Positions 48,561-60,742 of a DNA stretch of 64,000 nucleotides are shown here, piece by piece. Made by a program: the position numbers and the translations under genes. How positions within the stretch are numbered: position 1 is the stretch's first letter; each line of letters opens with the position of its first letter. The DNA lies in contig CALYLX010000136.1 in the NCBI GenBank assembly GCA_944990035.1, forward strand, positions 62,001 through 126,000. The letters are read 5' to 3'. The notes beneath the pieces were generated by a model that saw only the letters and a program-made list of their open reading frames with translations, was not told the DNA's origin and ran no database searches. The DNA is from Clitopilus passeckerianus. Its lineage: Eukaryota > Basidiomycota > Agaricomycetes > Agaricales > Entolomataceae.

Positions 48561-48897
48561 GGTCGCTTCTTCTCAAGCTCCTGATACCATTCCTCGCCAC
48601 ATTTTCCTATAATATCGTGTAAAATCTCTGTATGGCTCATCACATCTTTACCTTATGTCGTTAATTTGTTTACAGCGATTGTAATTTCCGCTCAGCCCGC
48701 TTGGTGGGTTCTTTTCAACGAAGAAGTCGTTGCAACTTTGTCAACCTCTGAGTGAGATAGGTAAACTGGTCTTTCTCATTGATCTAAAAGCGCTCGTCCT
48801 GGTGATCAGAATGACACTAAGCGACTGAAACCATATACCGTAAACCTTGCATCAAATCGGTTTTCTTGTTTATTATTCCTTGGCTGCTCAGTTAACT

Positions 48898-49251
48898 ATG
48901 ATCAGCCGCTCAACACCGATTGTTTGCTTCCGGCAGGATAGCATACGCGTTGAACGACCCTCCTGCACGATCATTCCCCATACAGGTCAAGCCCCTGCAG
49001 ATCATCTTTGTCGTATGGGTGTGCGGTGTGAACATCAAGCATGTACACCAGTTGAGATTCCTTTGCAGTTCGGCGAAGATGACACGGCAGAGCAGATGCA
49101 AGGCGCTTCTGCCTTTTTACCCATCCCTGGTGCTAATAGTGACATTATGGACCCCACAGGAAGATCTCCGTGTAACATCTGTCCAACTGATTGCTTTAGT
49201 TTCAATGTTTTGATGCTCAGTGCTCCATCGAACGAAGAAATAGGGTCTTGA
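48898..49251 (+). CDS. possible small protein, unknown
   Basis: An ATG-initiated frame of 117 codons (MISRSTPIVCFRQ...) within a 1.35 kb gap. The middle VEIPLQFGEDDTAEQMQGAS and FLPIPGANSDIMDPTGRS look protein-like. Introns could also be drawn (for example donor GTGTAAC after RSP with acceptor CTCAG), giving the tail APSNEEIGS. No family recognised; the call rests on composition alone. Flanking stretches 48561-48897 and 49252-49913 hold nothing I can support. Confidence 0.25.
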   Translation: MISRSTPIVCFRQDSIRVERPSCTIIPHTGQAPADHLCRMGVRCEHQACTPVEIPLQFGEDDTAEQMQGASAFLPIPGANSDIMDPTGRSPCNICPTDCFSFNVLMLSAPSNEEIGS

Positions 49252-49913
49252 TACCACTGATCCATTGTACCCCCCTCCAGGTGTTTGCAGCAAAATTCTC
49301 AGTTGCCCTTCATTAAGAATTTGGGGCAGTAGGATTGAGAACCAGCTGGCTAAGGTTTCTGGCATTGCCCTTTGACGGATTGCTCATAACGCTATATGAG
49401 CAAGCCCTTTTTGCTTAAATCAACCCTTCTCGACCCCTCTGTATATTTTCTAATCCGTCATATTTACATCGCGTCAGCGGATCCGGAGAACCTCATATCC
49501 TGGCGAGAAACAGTGCCGATATCACTAGAAGCCGGTTGGCACAGTTCCGAAGATGCGAAATGTTCATCTCTGGGGTACCTTCTCTCGTGCAAACGGAGAA
49601 AGACAGGACAATCAACAAACGTGCCAGAAGACTGGTCTCGGCACATTATGGCCCTGGCCCTGGATGGACTGATAATGTGTTCCCCACCGGCGTAAATCTG
49701 TGCAGTTCTGCGCGACTGATTTGCCTTCGCCTAGGGAGAGGGTATACTGATAGAAAGATTGTATTTCATGCTTAGTATCTAATCCAAATTACAGGCTCAA
49801 ACGAAGGTAAGTTTTGTAATCTATCGTGTTGTACAACAGAGGTGTCACGGAAGAAGCAAGAGAAATAAGTTAGAAAGACCATCCCAAAATCACAAGTACA
49901 ACTTCTACCCAGG

Positions 49914-51539
49914 TTACAATTTCCGAGGTGGCGGTGGTGGTGCGTCGAAGTCGACATAACTAGGCTTAGATTTCCAAGAGCCTTTGAAAGAAGGGTCGCT
50001 CTACGGGTCAGGTATCAATACGTGAGTATGGTAGCAGGAGAGGAAGGTGGAAATACTTACGAAGTCGTTCATCTCCAGATCATTTCGCCTTTCCGTTGTC
50101 GTCGTGATTGAAACGACTGGAGCGGCTGAGAACTTGTTAACGTTATGGCCACTATTTGTTGAACGGGAGCCAGAAGAAACGTCATCGTCCCAGAGGGCTG
50201 CCGGTTGACGAGCCTTGCTTGCACCAAACACTGCGCGAGAGTTTAGGGTTGCGAGTAAGGTGTTGGAGTACCTAAGGAACAAAATGTTACCATATGAGCC
50301 ACGAGACATCAAACAAAGACATACAATTTAGCGAGCATGAGGAAGCTATTAATTCGAGGCATTACGTCAATCAAAGGTAGGCGACCTCCTGAAACAACTT
50401 GACTCACGGAATAAAGTGCATATTGTTGGTTCGGAATACCAAGAAAAATATGAGCTCGGTTACAGCACCGATCGTAGTGGCCATTCCAGTTTCGACAGTC
50501 AGCTTGATCAACTTGGCCATGACGGAGTTGGTTTGCGAGAACGCTGACTTGGAACCAGCACGGAAGAGCTGAAAAAAGGAGAAATGAGAAAATGTTTGCG
50601 AGAAAGTGAGGAAGATTGCTTACGATAGTCACCATTGCCACTGTAATGATTATGTCGACCAGAGCGCTGCCGCCGAGCCATGTCTAAGGAAATCATTAAT
50701 CAAGGGCGCATGGTGGACAATATCCGAATCCGTACGATGACGAAGGGTTCTAACTCGGTGATTCTCGGGACCCCAATCTTAACTGACTGCCAAACATTGT
50801 GAGAGATGCGACCGCTTTCAAGGACTGAGGCTTACCGTGATACCACAGTATGATGCCATGGCCCATTGCACCAGGGATATCTGAGGTTTGGTCAGATGGG
50901 TTCCTTGATGCAGTTGGGTGACTTACGCAAGCAATTGGGATTGGAAGCAGGATGGAGCCAGTGAGCTTCCAGATTCTCCAGCAGAAGAAGAAATGAACGG
51001 AGGACGCGACTGGGTTACGGTCAACGCAATTCAAAGGGCATCAAAGAGTGGAACATACCCAAGCCGGATAAACAAGGGAGGGCATTGAATGGCCAATCCA
51101 GCCAGATCAACGTGTTCAGGTCTCCCCAACCTCCTGCCATTTCATCCCATGCAGTTACAGTTCCGAATGCCGTGACAACGGTGTCCACGAAGAAAACACC
51201 ATACACTAGGTAGATTCTGTCAGACAGTCCATGATTTCTCGGAAACACCTTCACTCACCCAAGCATCTCATCCACAAGGGGTCACGTTTGAATGAGCCGT
51301 GGTAGAGGAAGACTTGGACCACAAGGACACCATAAAGCCCATAACCAAAGAGATTGCCTAGAAGCTGTAGAGAAGTCGTCTGTCAAACAAGAGTCGCAGC
51401 GCATTCCGGGCGATGAATCCGTACCATAGGTCCATTGCTGACGAGGTGATAACGTCAGTGAGCACAATAGCTTGATGGAAACGGAGGCTACATACATCAG
51501 GGCAATGTTCGGAGGGACCCCTGGAATCTGAGCAGCCAT
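49914..51539 (-). CDS. DUF6534 seven-helix membrane protein
   Basis: Agaricomycete-specific membrane family of unknown function. Start MAAQIPGVPPNIAL; then LLGNLFGYGLYGVLVVQVFL with YHGSFKRDPLWMR, YLVYGVFFVDTVVTAFGTV, WPFNALPCLSGLVASSVHFF, FCWRIWKLTGSILLPIPIAC, ISLVQWAMASYCGIT, TWLGGSALVDIIITVAMVTI, LIKLTVETGMATTIGAVTEL and NTLLATLNSR, the last being the family's C-terminal box. The cytosolic tail is Ser/Asp-rich and ends APPPPPRKL. Some ten short introns. One G is missing near 51263 (MR-WLGIYLVYG), where the flanking intron would otherwise join out of phase. The family's helix order and Trp/Gly boxes are all present. Confidence 0.85.
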
Positions 51540-53440
51540 GTTGGACCCGGATCGATAGAGGAAGAGAGCGGCTGAGAGTGCAAGCACTGGCCGGAATCCT
51601 GAGTAAGTTATAAATGCGGAGGTCATCTCCTCCTGCCATCAAATGATGCAGATAACGTTTGGAACTTTCGGGGCTAGTAGGACGACATTGTGCACGATCA
51701 TCACTGATTCACCTTTGTATGATCACGAACATTAGAAGCCTGTCGCTTAACGACAGTTCTGCCATCCGAAATCCAGAGGACCGGGAAGACGGTATTGGCT
51801 TATCCAGGATAATCTTCATATGATACTAAGGCTTGAAGCTTGGGGGACAGAAGAGTGAAGAGCCAACAGGTTTCTCTTAGTTAATTTGGAGCCTTTGGTG
51901 AAACGGGTCAGGAAAAGTCCGGTTTGGTGTTTCGGGCTATGTTGTGGCGTTCGAAACCCTACGTCCATGGCGGAGAGCAAGGCAAGCCATGGGTGGGTTG
52001 TTTGCTTGTATTTGGCCTGGTCTCGGGCCGATGCAGTGTCTGTTCGGCTTCCAGCCAAAGAAGCAACCTTCATCTTCTTCAGCTGAAATCCTCTTCCGAC
52101 CGACATCTCCACCTTACAGAATGAAAACATGCGCCTGCGCACTTCAAGATCTGTTAATTAGCTCCAGTAGTGGTCCTCTCAGAAAGTTTCCCTTCTTTTG
52201 TCAGGTACACCATGCGCACCAGAGAGGGACAACAGGACATCCAGAGAAGCTTTCGCCAATCTTCGCTGAAAAACTGCATAGGCATCCGTCATCACACGGA
52301 TGAACTTGAGTTATGGCTCCTACTTGCTCAGATAGGTAGCCACCATCATCGATGGAGGGAGTTTGGCCGGACTTGAGGACTTTCCTCCCATGCATTTGAC
52401 TAACCAGGATTGGCATCATATTCTGCACAGAGTAAGTCCATCTAAGTCCGAGCCAATAGTCGATTCAACGTGAAGGATTGCCCAGTATCGGCCTAGCTGG
52501 AGGTGGTCCGGTGTCACCCTAAATGACACATGCCCTTATGACCATGGATCAGGGTTTCGCATTGGGCAGATCCTCCCAAACCGCCTACGCTCTTCTGTTC
52601 TCCCACTTCAAAGAACTATACCAAACCCTCCATTCAATTTAACTCGTTCTAGGGATGCCTCTCTGTAATCGAAGACCAGAGCCTGGGCTTACCCCAAGAC
52701 TCTTCTTTCACTTTCACGATGGCCAGATGCATAAATGACCTTGTACTCCCTAGAAGGTACGCTAAAGCCTACCGATACTAAATGTCCCACCTGAAGAAAC
52801 TAAGATGATTCTGATCATGATACATCTACTAGGTACCCCACAGACAAATGCTCTTTGGCGATGATTCCCTTCTGGTTCAATTCAGTGCGCGGTCAGGTGG
52901 GTCAATCCCCATTGATGAATTTAAGGCCCTCATCGACATCACCTGAGTAGGAAGAGTTGTACTCAGTGTCGCTGACATATTGGACCTTATGGTCAATCCT
53001 TATTTCGACATCACGAATGAACCCTATATATTCTAAGATCCTAGATTATCCGGCTCCGTATCTACAAGTGCATAGGCTCAACAGGGTCAACTTTGTCTAG
53101 GCATCCACAATAGAATCTTCCAGTTTCTAGTCTCGGGGGTTTTCTATCGGCTGGCTAACATTATATATCGACCTACCCTATACGTCTAGCTCGGACGGGA
53201 GATACAGATGAACATAACCAATTTGGACTGTCAATTTCCAGATACTTGTGGTTTATAAGACCAGTTACCGAGGGATACCGAGCATTGATCACAGTCTCAT
53301 CAAAAGATATTTGATCATGCACTGACAGCGACGAGATAACTCAAGGGACTAGCAGGGTCCTCCCTCAAGCACATATAAGTGACACTAGTCTCCAATCTAA
53401 TAGATCCAGTCCCTTGGAAAACTCTTGCAACCACTCAACT
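51540..53440. other. long gap; ORF-poor 52430-53440
   Basis: 1.9 kb without a supportable gene. From about 52430 to 53440 there is no open frame of 60 codons on either strand, unusual here. No terminal repeats or transposase remnants were recognised. Confidence 0.45.
53374..53379 (+). promoter_or_regulatory. TATA box of halogenase gene
   Basis: TATAAG 61 bases before the halogenase ATG (53441), preceded by GCACA. Position and sequence fit a core promoter. Confidence 0.45.
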
Positions 53441-55417
<1,977 letters not shown>

Positions 55418-55701
55418 ATACGTATTGTACCATACTGAAGCACTTTGCACATGCACTCTATATTTATCCCCTGTAGGCTTTGCATGAACTCCGTCCAAGA
55501 TTTTAGACTCTATTTTGAAGCGTAATGTCGATTACAACGTTGAGCAAGATGTTGAGGACAAGTTGAGGAAGAACAAACAAGCACAAAGCAACACCACAGG
55601 CAGTGTTTTCTTGGCTCCTGCATCGTCACGTCAAGGCTTTCCGAAACTTTTCTCCCAACTTCTCCTCTCACTTTCTTGGTTCCCTTCAGGCCTGCCACAA
55701 G

Positions 55702-56450
55702 ATGATCGGAGAAGGTGCTAGGTTTTGTGCATTGTCAAATGGAGTCTATGACTGACCTTCGTGCTCGACTTTTCCCATGTTCTCGCTCCATTATCGCTGC
55801 GCAACCTCACTGGATTCTCTGCCTCCCGTCTGAACAAACGCAGGCTGGTTATATCTTTTTGCCCTTCTCATGGCTGGAGGACTGTTATTCTGCACGGTGT
55901 TCTTCGTGAGTATGCGTTGGATACGTCAGTGACGCATACTCACGACCTCTTGGTCCGATAGGTCATTATGTTCTCGGACCTGGAAAGCGACTACGTCAAC
56001 CCCATTGACCTTTGCAACAAACTGAACGCTGTAATTCTGGTCCCCCCCCTAGGAGACTTCATACTGATAGACTTGTAGCTGGTCATCCCGGAAAATGGCG
56101 CTCATGCTTTCCTCACCCTCCTGTTCCTCCTGCATGGTCAATGGTTGTCACTCCTCTTCAACCTTCCTCTTGTTGCATACAATGCAAACAAGTATATGTC
56201 ACCCTTTTTGCTTGTGATTTGCGTTAACCATGATGTAAAGGATTATAAACAAGACACATATGTATGACGCCACGGAAATCTTCCGCAATCTGGACAACGC
56301 CAAGAAGGAAAGCTTCTTCAAACTTGGATTCTATCTGCTTTCTTTCTTCTGGTACCTCTACTGGTAATTAGGCATTTTCTTACCCTCTGTTTATTGCTGA
56401 CTAGTGTTACTTTCAGTATGATTGTGGCCCTCGTTGCTGATGAATCATAA
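55702..56450 (+). CDS. ERV14: cornichon family ER cargo receptor (Erv14-like), copy 1
   Basis: COPII cargo receptor exporting transmembrane proteins from the ER. Exon 1 (55702-55714) gives MIGEG; exon 2 (55844-55905) [20 protein letters not shown]; exon 3 starts 55962: [20 protein letters not shown]. Then [74 protein letters not shown] and [10 protein letters not shown]. The IFRTL COPII-binding motif of Erv14 is IFRNL here. All exons join in frame; about 138 residues, the standard length. The second intron has a strong hairpin over its 5' splice site (separate entry). Diverges from copy 2 in the luminal loop and in the AEDES-like tail. Confidence 0.9.
55904..55945 (+). repeat. 14-bp inverted repeat enclosing a 5' splice site
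   Basis: Bases 55904-55917 (TCGTGAGTATGCGT) are the perfect reverse complement of 55932-55945 (ACGCATACTCACGA), with a 14-base loop. The donor GTGAGT of cornichon intron 2 (begins 55906) lies inside the 5' arm, so in RNA the splice site would be paired. Confidence 0.85.
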
Positions 56451-56802
56451 AGACATTATCTTCGGATGAATCTATACTGCTGACATTTACTGTAATTTTG
56501 CTGTATTAGATAGATGTATCCTACCACATATACCGCCACCTTCATCGGGCCAGAAATAGTTGCGCCAAGGTGGTGTTGACCTCGATCATTGAAATGAGGT
56601 CAATCCGTGACACGACCGTGACAGGTTCCCACGTGCATCACAGTGTCCGCATTCTGGCTGTAACGTCAGAGTCCGCCGCATTGCTGTCCTTGCTGTCCAC
56701 GTCCCCGCTGTCCCTGCATTTCTCCTTTACGAGCAGAAGCCCTCAGTTGTATAGGTCAAGACCCACGTCGCAGGTGTATTTTTCAAATTTACCGCAGAAA
56801 AC
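56451..56802. other. spacer/promoter between cornichon genes
   Basis: 352 bases between the tandem genes. It contains a C-rich strand with GCTGTCC three times at about 56680-56715, the only notable feature of this presumptive promoter. Confidence 0.35.
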
Positions 56803-57592
56803 ATGGGTGGAGCTGGTACGTAGCTTGTGCGGCCAATCCGTGAAACTGGACTCACAAACTGTCATTGCTTTTCCTCTATCTTTCTGACCCGAAATCATTC
56901 GACATTTCGCACAATTTCGCTGCTTGCTTGAACTCCTCGAATCCTGGAACTCACCTATGCCTCCTGCTATCCTTATTCTGCCACAAAAGGCTGGTTGTTC
57001 CTGTTCGCAGTCCTTATGGCTGCAGGCTTACTCTTCTGCATGGTCTTCTTTGTAAGCCCTTTGCTCATGCATTTAATTCCCTCGCGCCACTCACTCCTTC
57101 GGCAGATAATCATGTTTTCGGACTTGGAGTGCGACTACATTAACCCCATAGACCTTTGCAACAAGCTCAATCAAGTACGCCCAACGTCAGACTTCTTCCC
57201 GATTTGTATTCACATGCTTTCAGTTCGTCCTTCCCGAAAATGCCGCACACGCCTTCCTTACCCTACTGTTCCTATTATCGGGGCAATGGATCGCTTTCCT
57301 GTTGAACGCTCCGCTGGTAGCATTTAATGCGAAGAAGTACGCAGCCCGATATCCATCTACTCTGGCATGCTAACACGCGTTGCACAGGATTCTAGACAAG
57401 ACGCATATGTACGACGCGACAGAAATCTTTCGGACATTATCGGTGCATAAGAAAGAGAGCTTTATTAAGCTAGGGTTCTACCTACTCTCATTCTTCTATT
57501 ATCTCTACAGGTACGGCAGCTCTTCACTATGGCAACTTTTACTGACAATATCACAAAGGATGATCGTCGCTCTCATTGCCGAAAGCGAGTGA
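56803..57592 (+). CDS. ERV14: cornichon family ER cargo receptor (Erv14-like), copy 2
   Basis: Second tandem Erv14 homologue, closer to the fungal consensus than copy 1. Exon 1 (56803-56815) MGGAG, a long 174-base first intron, then [20 protein letters not shown] (exon 56990-), [79 protein letters not shown] (canonical IFRTL COPII motif), [20 protein letters not shown] and IVALIAESE. Six exons; intron positions match copy 1, so the pair arose by whole-gene duplication. All joins are in frame. Confidence 0.92.
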
Positions 57593-58174
57593 ACGGGCAA
57601 CCTTGCTCATACCTGGCCGACGTCAGCGAGGGCTCTTCGACGCGTTTTACCACAACGCCATCTCTTATTTGGTTAGACTATTGTACGAACCACGAGTAAC
57701 CAACCCTCTACAACTGTCGGATTTGCTTCATGTAACGTTCGTATTCCATTGGTTAATGACATGCACTGATCGGGCTCAGTCTGTGGACGACTCTGTGGCA
57801 AACGGACGCGGTTTTCGAGATGCCGAATTTAGGCGCTGGTGATCAATGCTCATATGTTCTTCCAAGTTTTCGCTGAAGCTCAGTTCTTCCTTCCATTCTG
57901 CCCCACTCTAGGTCCATTATTCAGTCGCGCAGCTGGTCGCTCTTAACGACGAGCAGGAACGACATCATAAGTACCCTTGAAATTTGGCTTTGTCGTCATT
58001 TTGGCACAAAAGCCCCGCAACCTCGTGTTCTTTTTTTCGGTGAAGTGATGGATTAATTAATCCAGCCCTTGACGCGTTATAAAAAGCGCGTTCAACAAGC
58101 TTCGAAGGCATCGATTCGTAGGAACCATCTCGAGTCCTTCTCTCATTTCACGAATCCCGTTCATTTCGATCAGC
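57593..58174. promoter_or_regulatory. intergenic with TATA box for 58175 gene
   Basis: 582 bases without a gene. TATAAAAA at 58078-58085 lies 97 bases before the next ATG and is the clearest core promoter element in the window, fitting a highly expressed, inducible secreted-protein gene. Confidence 0.5.
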
Positions 58175-58710
58175 ATGTCGGCGTCATTGTCCTTCTACAC
58201 CGTTCTTTTCTGCTTCGCTATCTCGCTCTTGACGAGCGCTCTCGCCATGCCTCTTGAGACGCGGTCCAATTCTGGCAAGGTTAGTATACATGCACGCTTC
58301 ATCGCCGACATGTCCTAATAACGTACCTAGGCTACTTGGTTCAACGTCGGCCTCGGTGCTTGCGGACAGACTAACGTCGACAGCGACTGGATCGTTGCCC
58401 TTTCGGCTAGTGCTTATGGCAATGGTGAACACTGCGGTAAAGTGAGTATAATCCGCCGTTCCGGACGGACTACGCCCTGACAAAAGCCATGCAGTTCATC
58501 AAGATTACCGACAAAGGCAGTGGCAAAACTGCCAAGGCAATGGTTAGGGACAAGTGCCCTAGCTGCGCTTACGGAGACCTTGGTAGGTTTCATCATATTT
58601 TCGGCCCTTCTACCTTCTGACACGTTGTGATAGACATGTCTCCTTCCCTCTTCTCTCACTTTGAGAACAAAGACAAAGGTGTCTTCCAAGTTTCCTGGAA
58701 CTTTGCCTAG
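58175..58710 (+). CDS. secreted double-psi beta-barrel protein (RAFE/expansin-like)
   Basis: Small secreted protein of the riboflavin-aldehyde-forming-enzyme-like / barwin-related group common in fruiting bodies. MSASLSFYTVLFCFAISLLT followed by SALAMPLETRS is a signal peptide with likely dibasic-type maturation. The mature domain reads ATWFNVGLGACGQTNVDSDW, IVALSASAYGNGEHCGK, FIKITDKGSGKTAKAMVRDK, CPSCAYGDLDMSPSLFSHF, VFQVSWNF. Four conserved cysteines (ACGQ, HCGK, CPSC) and the family's terminal WNF are present. Introns at 58282, 58443 and 58582 approximately, all in frame. Enzymatic activity is not certain for such homologues. Confidence 0.88.
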
Positions 58711-59514
58711 ACGGCATTTTTATGATTAGACATGATATGTAGATCTTTCTTAGACGTGACACAATGCTGGCCTTGTGTCCAACTGTAACTTACCACATGA
58801 AATGTATGTTTACTATGGGGCCCTGGAAATTTTACTTCAAACAGTGTGCTTGACGCCATTTGTAAAAGTCGCGTTCAATCTGACACCCTGACCTGATAAT
58901 ACACAAAATATATCTTTAAAAAGCTACGGAATGACAATAAACGCGTCCGAAGCGGACTAGGAATGTAGGGAACCACCGACCCGTCATGAATCTAATAACA
59001 AAAAGCATGACATTGGGTGCTAAGACGTCCAACTTCTTCAGGACACGGCCTGACACTCGAACAACCGCCTGGATACCACAAAGAATGGCAAGCAGTTATG
59101 AGCAACATGGGGAAATGACATGGCCGTGCCGCCGCACGAAGAAACAAAATTTCCTTGAACTTGGTTTACATACCTCAGGCCGTGGGAAGTTTAGGGTAGG
59201 CTCAGTATCCCAGCCGAGCGACCATGCTGTCGCGTCAGGCCAGGTGCTTGAGACGGGTACACTCGCGTGGCTCACTGCGCCATCCTGTATGGTACACACA
59301 ACACGCATGGATTTTCCAACACAGGAACTATAAGTTGAGCGGCTTCAGACGATAATAAGGCCACCACAAATGATCGATTCACATGGCCCATGTGCTACCA
59401 ACTTAGGGGCCTTATGGCAATGTGCTTAGCCTGATCGCACCAAGGTATAAAGACTGGAAAGATCGATATAAGGCTTCATCTCTCTGAATACCTTCAGCGG
59501 CTTCAACAACTACA
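58711..59514. promoter_or_regulatory. intergenic with TATA box for GlcNAc kinase
   Basis: 804 bases without a supported gene. TATAAA at 59446-59451, 64 bases before the ATG, probably drives the kinase gene. Confidence 0.4.
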
Positions 59515-60603
59515 ATGTCACTCTATTTGTGCGTTGATTGCGGTGGTTCCAAGACCTCGGCCGTTATCGCAGATGCCGATGGCAAAATAATTGGTCGTGG
59601 ACTCGGAGGTCCTTCAAATTTCGCATACCTGACTTTGGAACAGTTCATCTCCTCCGTCACCGGTGCAGTCAATATCGCATTGGCAGCGTGCCCATCCGAC
59701 GCCGATAAACCAATCCGAATTCCTGCTTCTGGAGAAGCACCATTTGCTGCCGCCTGGTTTGGCGTCTCCGGTGTAGACTCCCCGTCTGCAATCGCAGAGA
59801 TCACACCCGCCCTTTCCAAACTTCTCGGGATACCCGAAGGTCCTCGGCTTGCTGTTGCTAACGACACATGCCTCCTCGCTGCTCCTCTACGACTTCACCC
59901 CGATATTGCGACTGCTCTTACAGTCATTGCGGGTACAGGCTCCATCGTGGTATCATACAAGGAGGTCAACAACCAGCTCGAGCAACTCGGTAGGATCGGC
60001 GGTTGGGGTTGGATCCTTGGAGATGAAGGTGGAGGATTCCATGTTGGCAGAGAAGCCATTCGACAAATCCTTTGGGAGCACGACAAGTCGACTGCCGGCG
60101 GCCCTGCCCCTCCCGAAAGTCACCTCACCAAAGAAGTCTTGAAGACCTTCGGTATCTCGGATATCATGGAGATTCTCCCTATCATCCATCTTCCCGACCC
60201 CATCGCAGGCCAGGCAGCCAAACCGAACTCCCCTGCACCACTGTTCATGCCCAAGGAGAAACGTCTCTCATCTCTGTCCCCTCTCGTCTTCGATGCCGCA
60301 TATAAGCACAACGATCCACTCGCCCTCAGGATCTTACGTGCTTGCGCAAGCCACCTCGTCGACGAGATCTGCGTCCTGCTCTTGAACGGCACCGATGAGT
60401 CCGTCGGCGTCAAAGCTGCTGAGAGCGTTTTGTGTTTCGGTGGATCCTTGGTCGGCATAGAAGTTTACCGCAAGGTCATTCTGGACGCTCTTGCAGAGCG
60501 GGGACATACCTTCAAATACGTTGAATTCGTAGATGACGCTGCAGCCACTGGTGCTCTTGGTCTTGCTGCATCGTTCAGGGCGATGAGCAATGGGACCCAT
60601 TGA
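59515..60603 (+). CDS. N-acetylglucosamine kinase (BadF/BcrA ATPase fold)
   Basis: Phosphorylates GlcNAc released from chitin or glycoprotein turnover to GlcNAc-6-phosphate. A single uninterrupted exon of 362 residues, exceptional for this region. Motifs of the ASKHA/BadF fold: LCVDCGGSKTSAVIADADGK (phosphate-1), GPSNFAYLTL, WFGVSGVDSP, AVANDTCLLAAP (catalytic Asp), TVIAGTGSIVVSY (phosphate-2), GGWGWILGDEGGGFHVGREA (sugar site) and VLCFGGSLVGIEVY (adenosine site). Length and order match eukaryotic NAGK. Frame intact, codon use like its neighbours, so the lack of introns probably reflects retention or loss rather than recent transfer, though transfer cannot be excluded. Confidence 0.9.
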   Translation: MSLYLCVDCGGSKTSAVIADADGKIIGRGLGGPSNFAYLTLEQFISSVTGAVNIALAACPSDADKPIRIPASGEAPFAAAWFGVSGVDSPSAIAEITPALSKLLGIPEGPRLAVANDTCLLAAPLRLHPDIATALTVIAGTGSIVVSYKEVNNQLEQLGRIGGWGWILGDEGGGFHVGREAIRQILWEHDKSTAGGPAPPESHLTKEVLKTFGISDIMEILPIIHLPDPIAGQAAKPNSPAPLFMPKEKRLSSLSPLVFDAAYKHNDPLALRILRACASHLVDEICVLLLNGTDESVGVKAAESVLCFGGSLVGIEVYRKVILDALAERGHTFKYVEFVDDAAATGALGLAASFRAMSNGTH

Positions 60604-60742
60604 GTTTGATGGTGTATTATTATTTGCTAATGTACCTGTCAAAGAAACAACTTCAACATAGAGTGACATTGATAACGCTGTTGACATGACCAATCGTTCA
60701 ACTTGAACCCAACCACATCAGCGACACCTCCTTCACAGTACC

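Noticed and set aside
51816..52142. 108-codon minus-strand frame
   Set aside because: Basic, low-complexity translation with no relatives and competing frames on the other strand of similar length.
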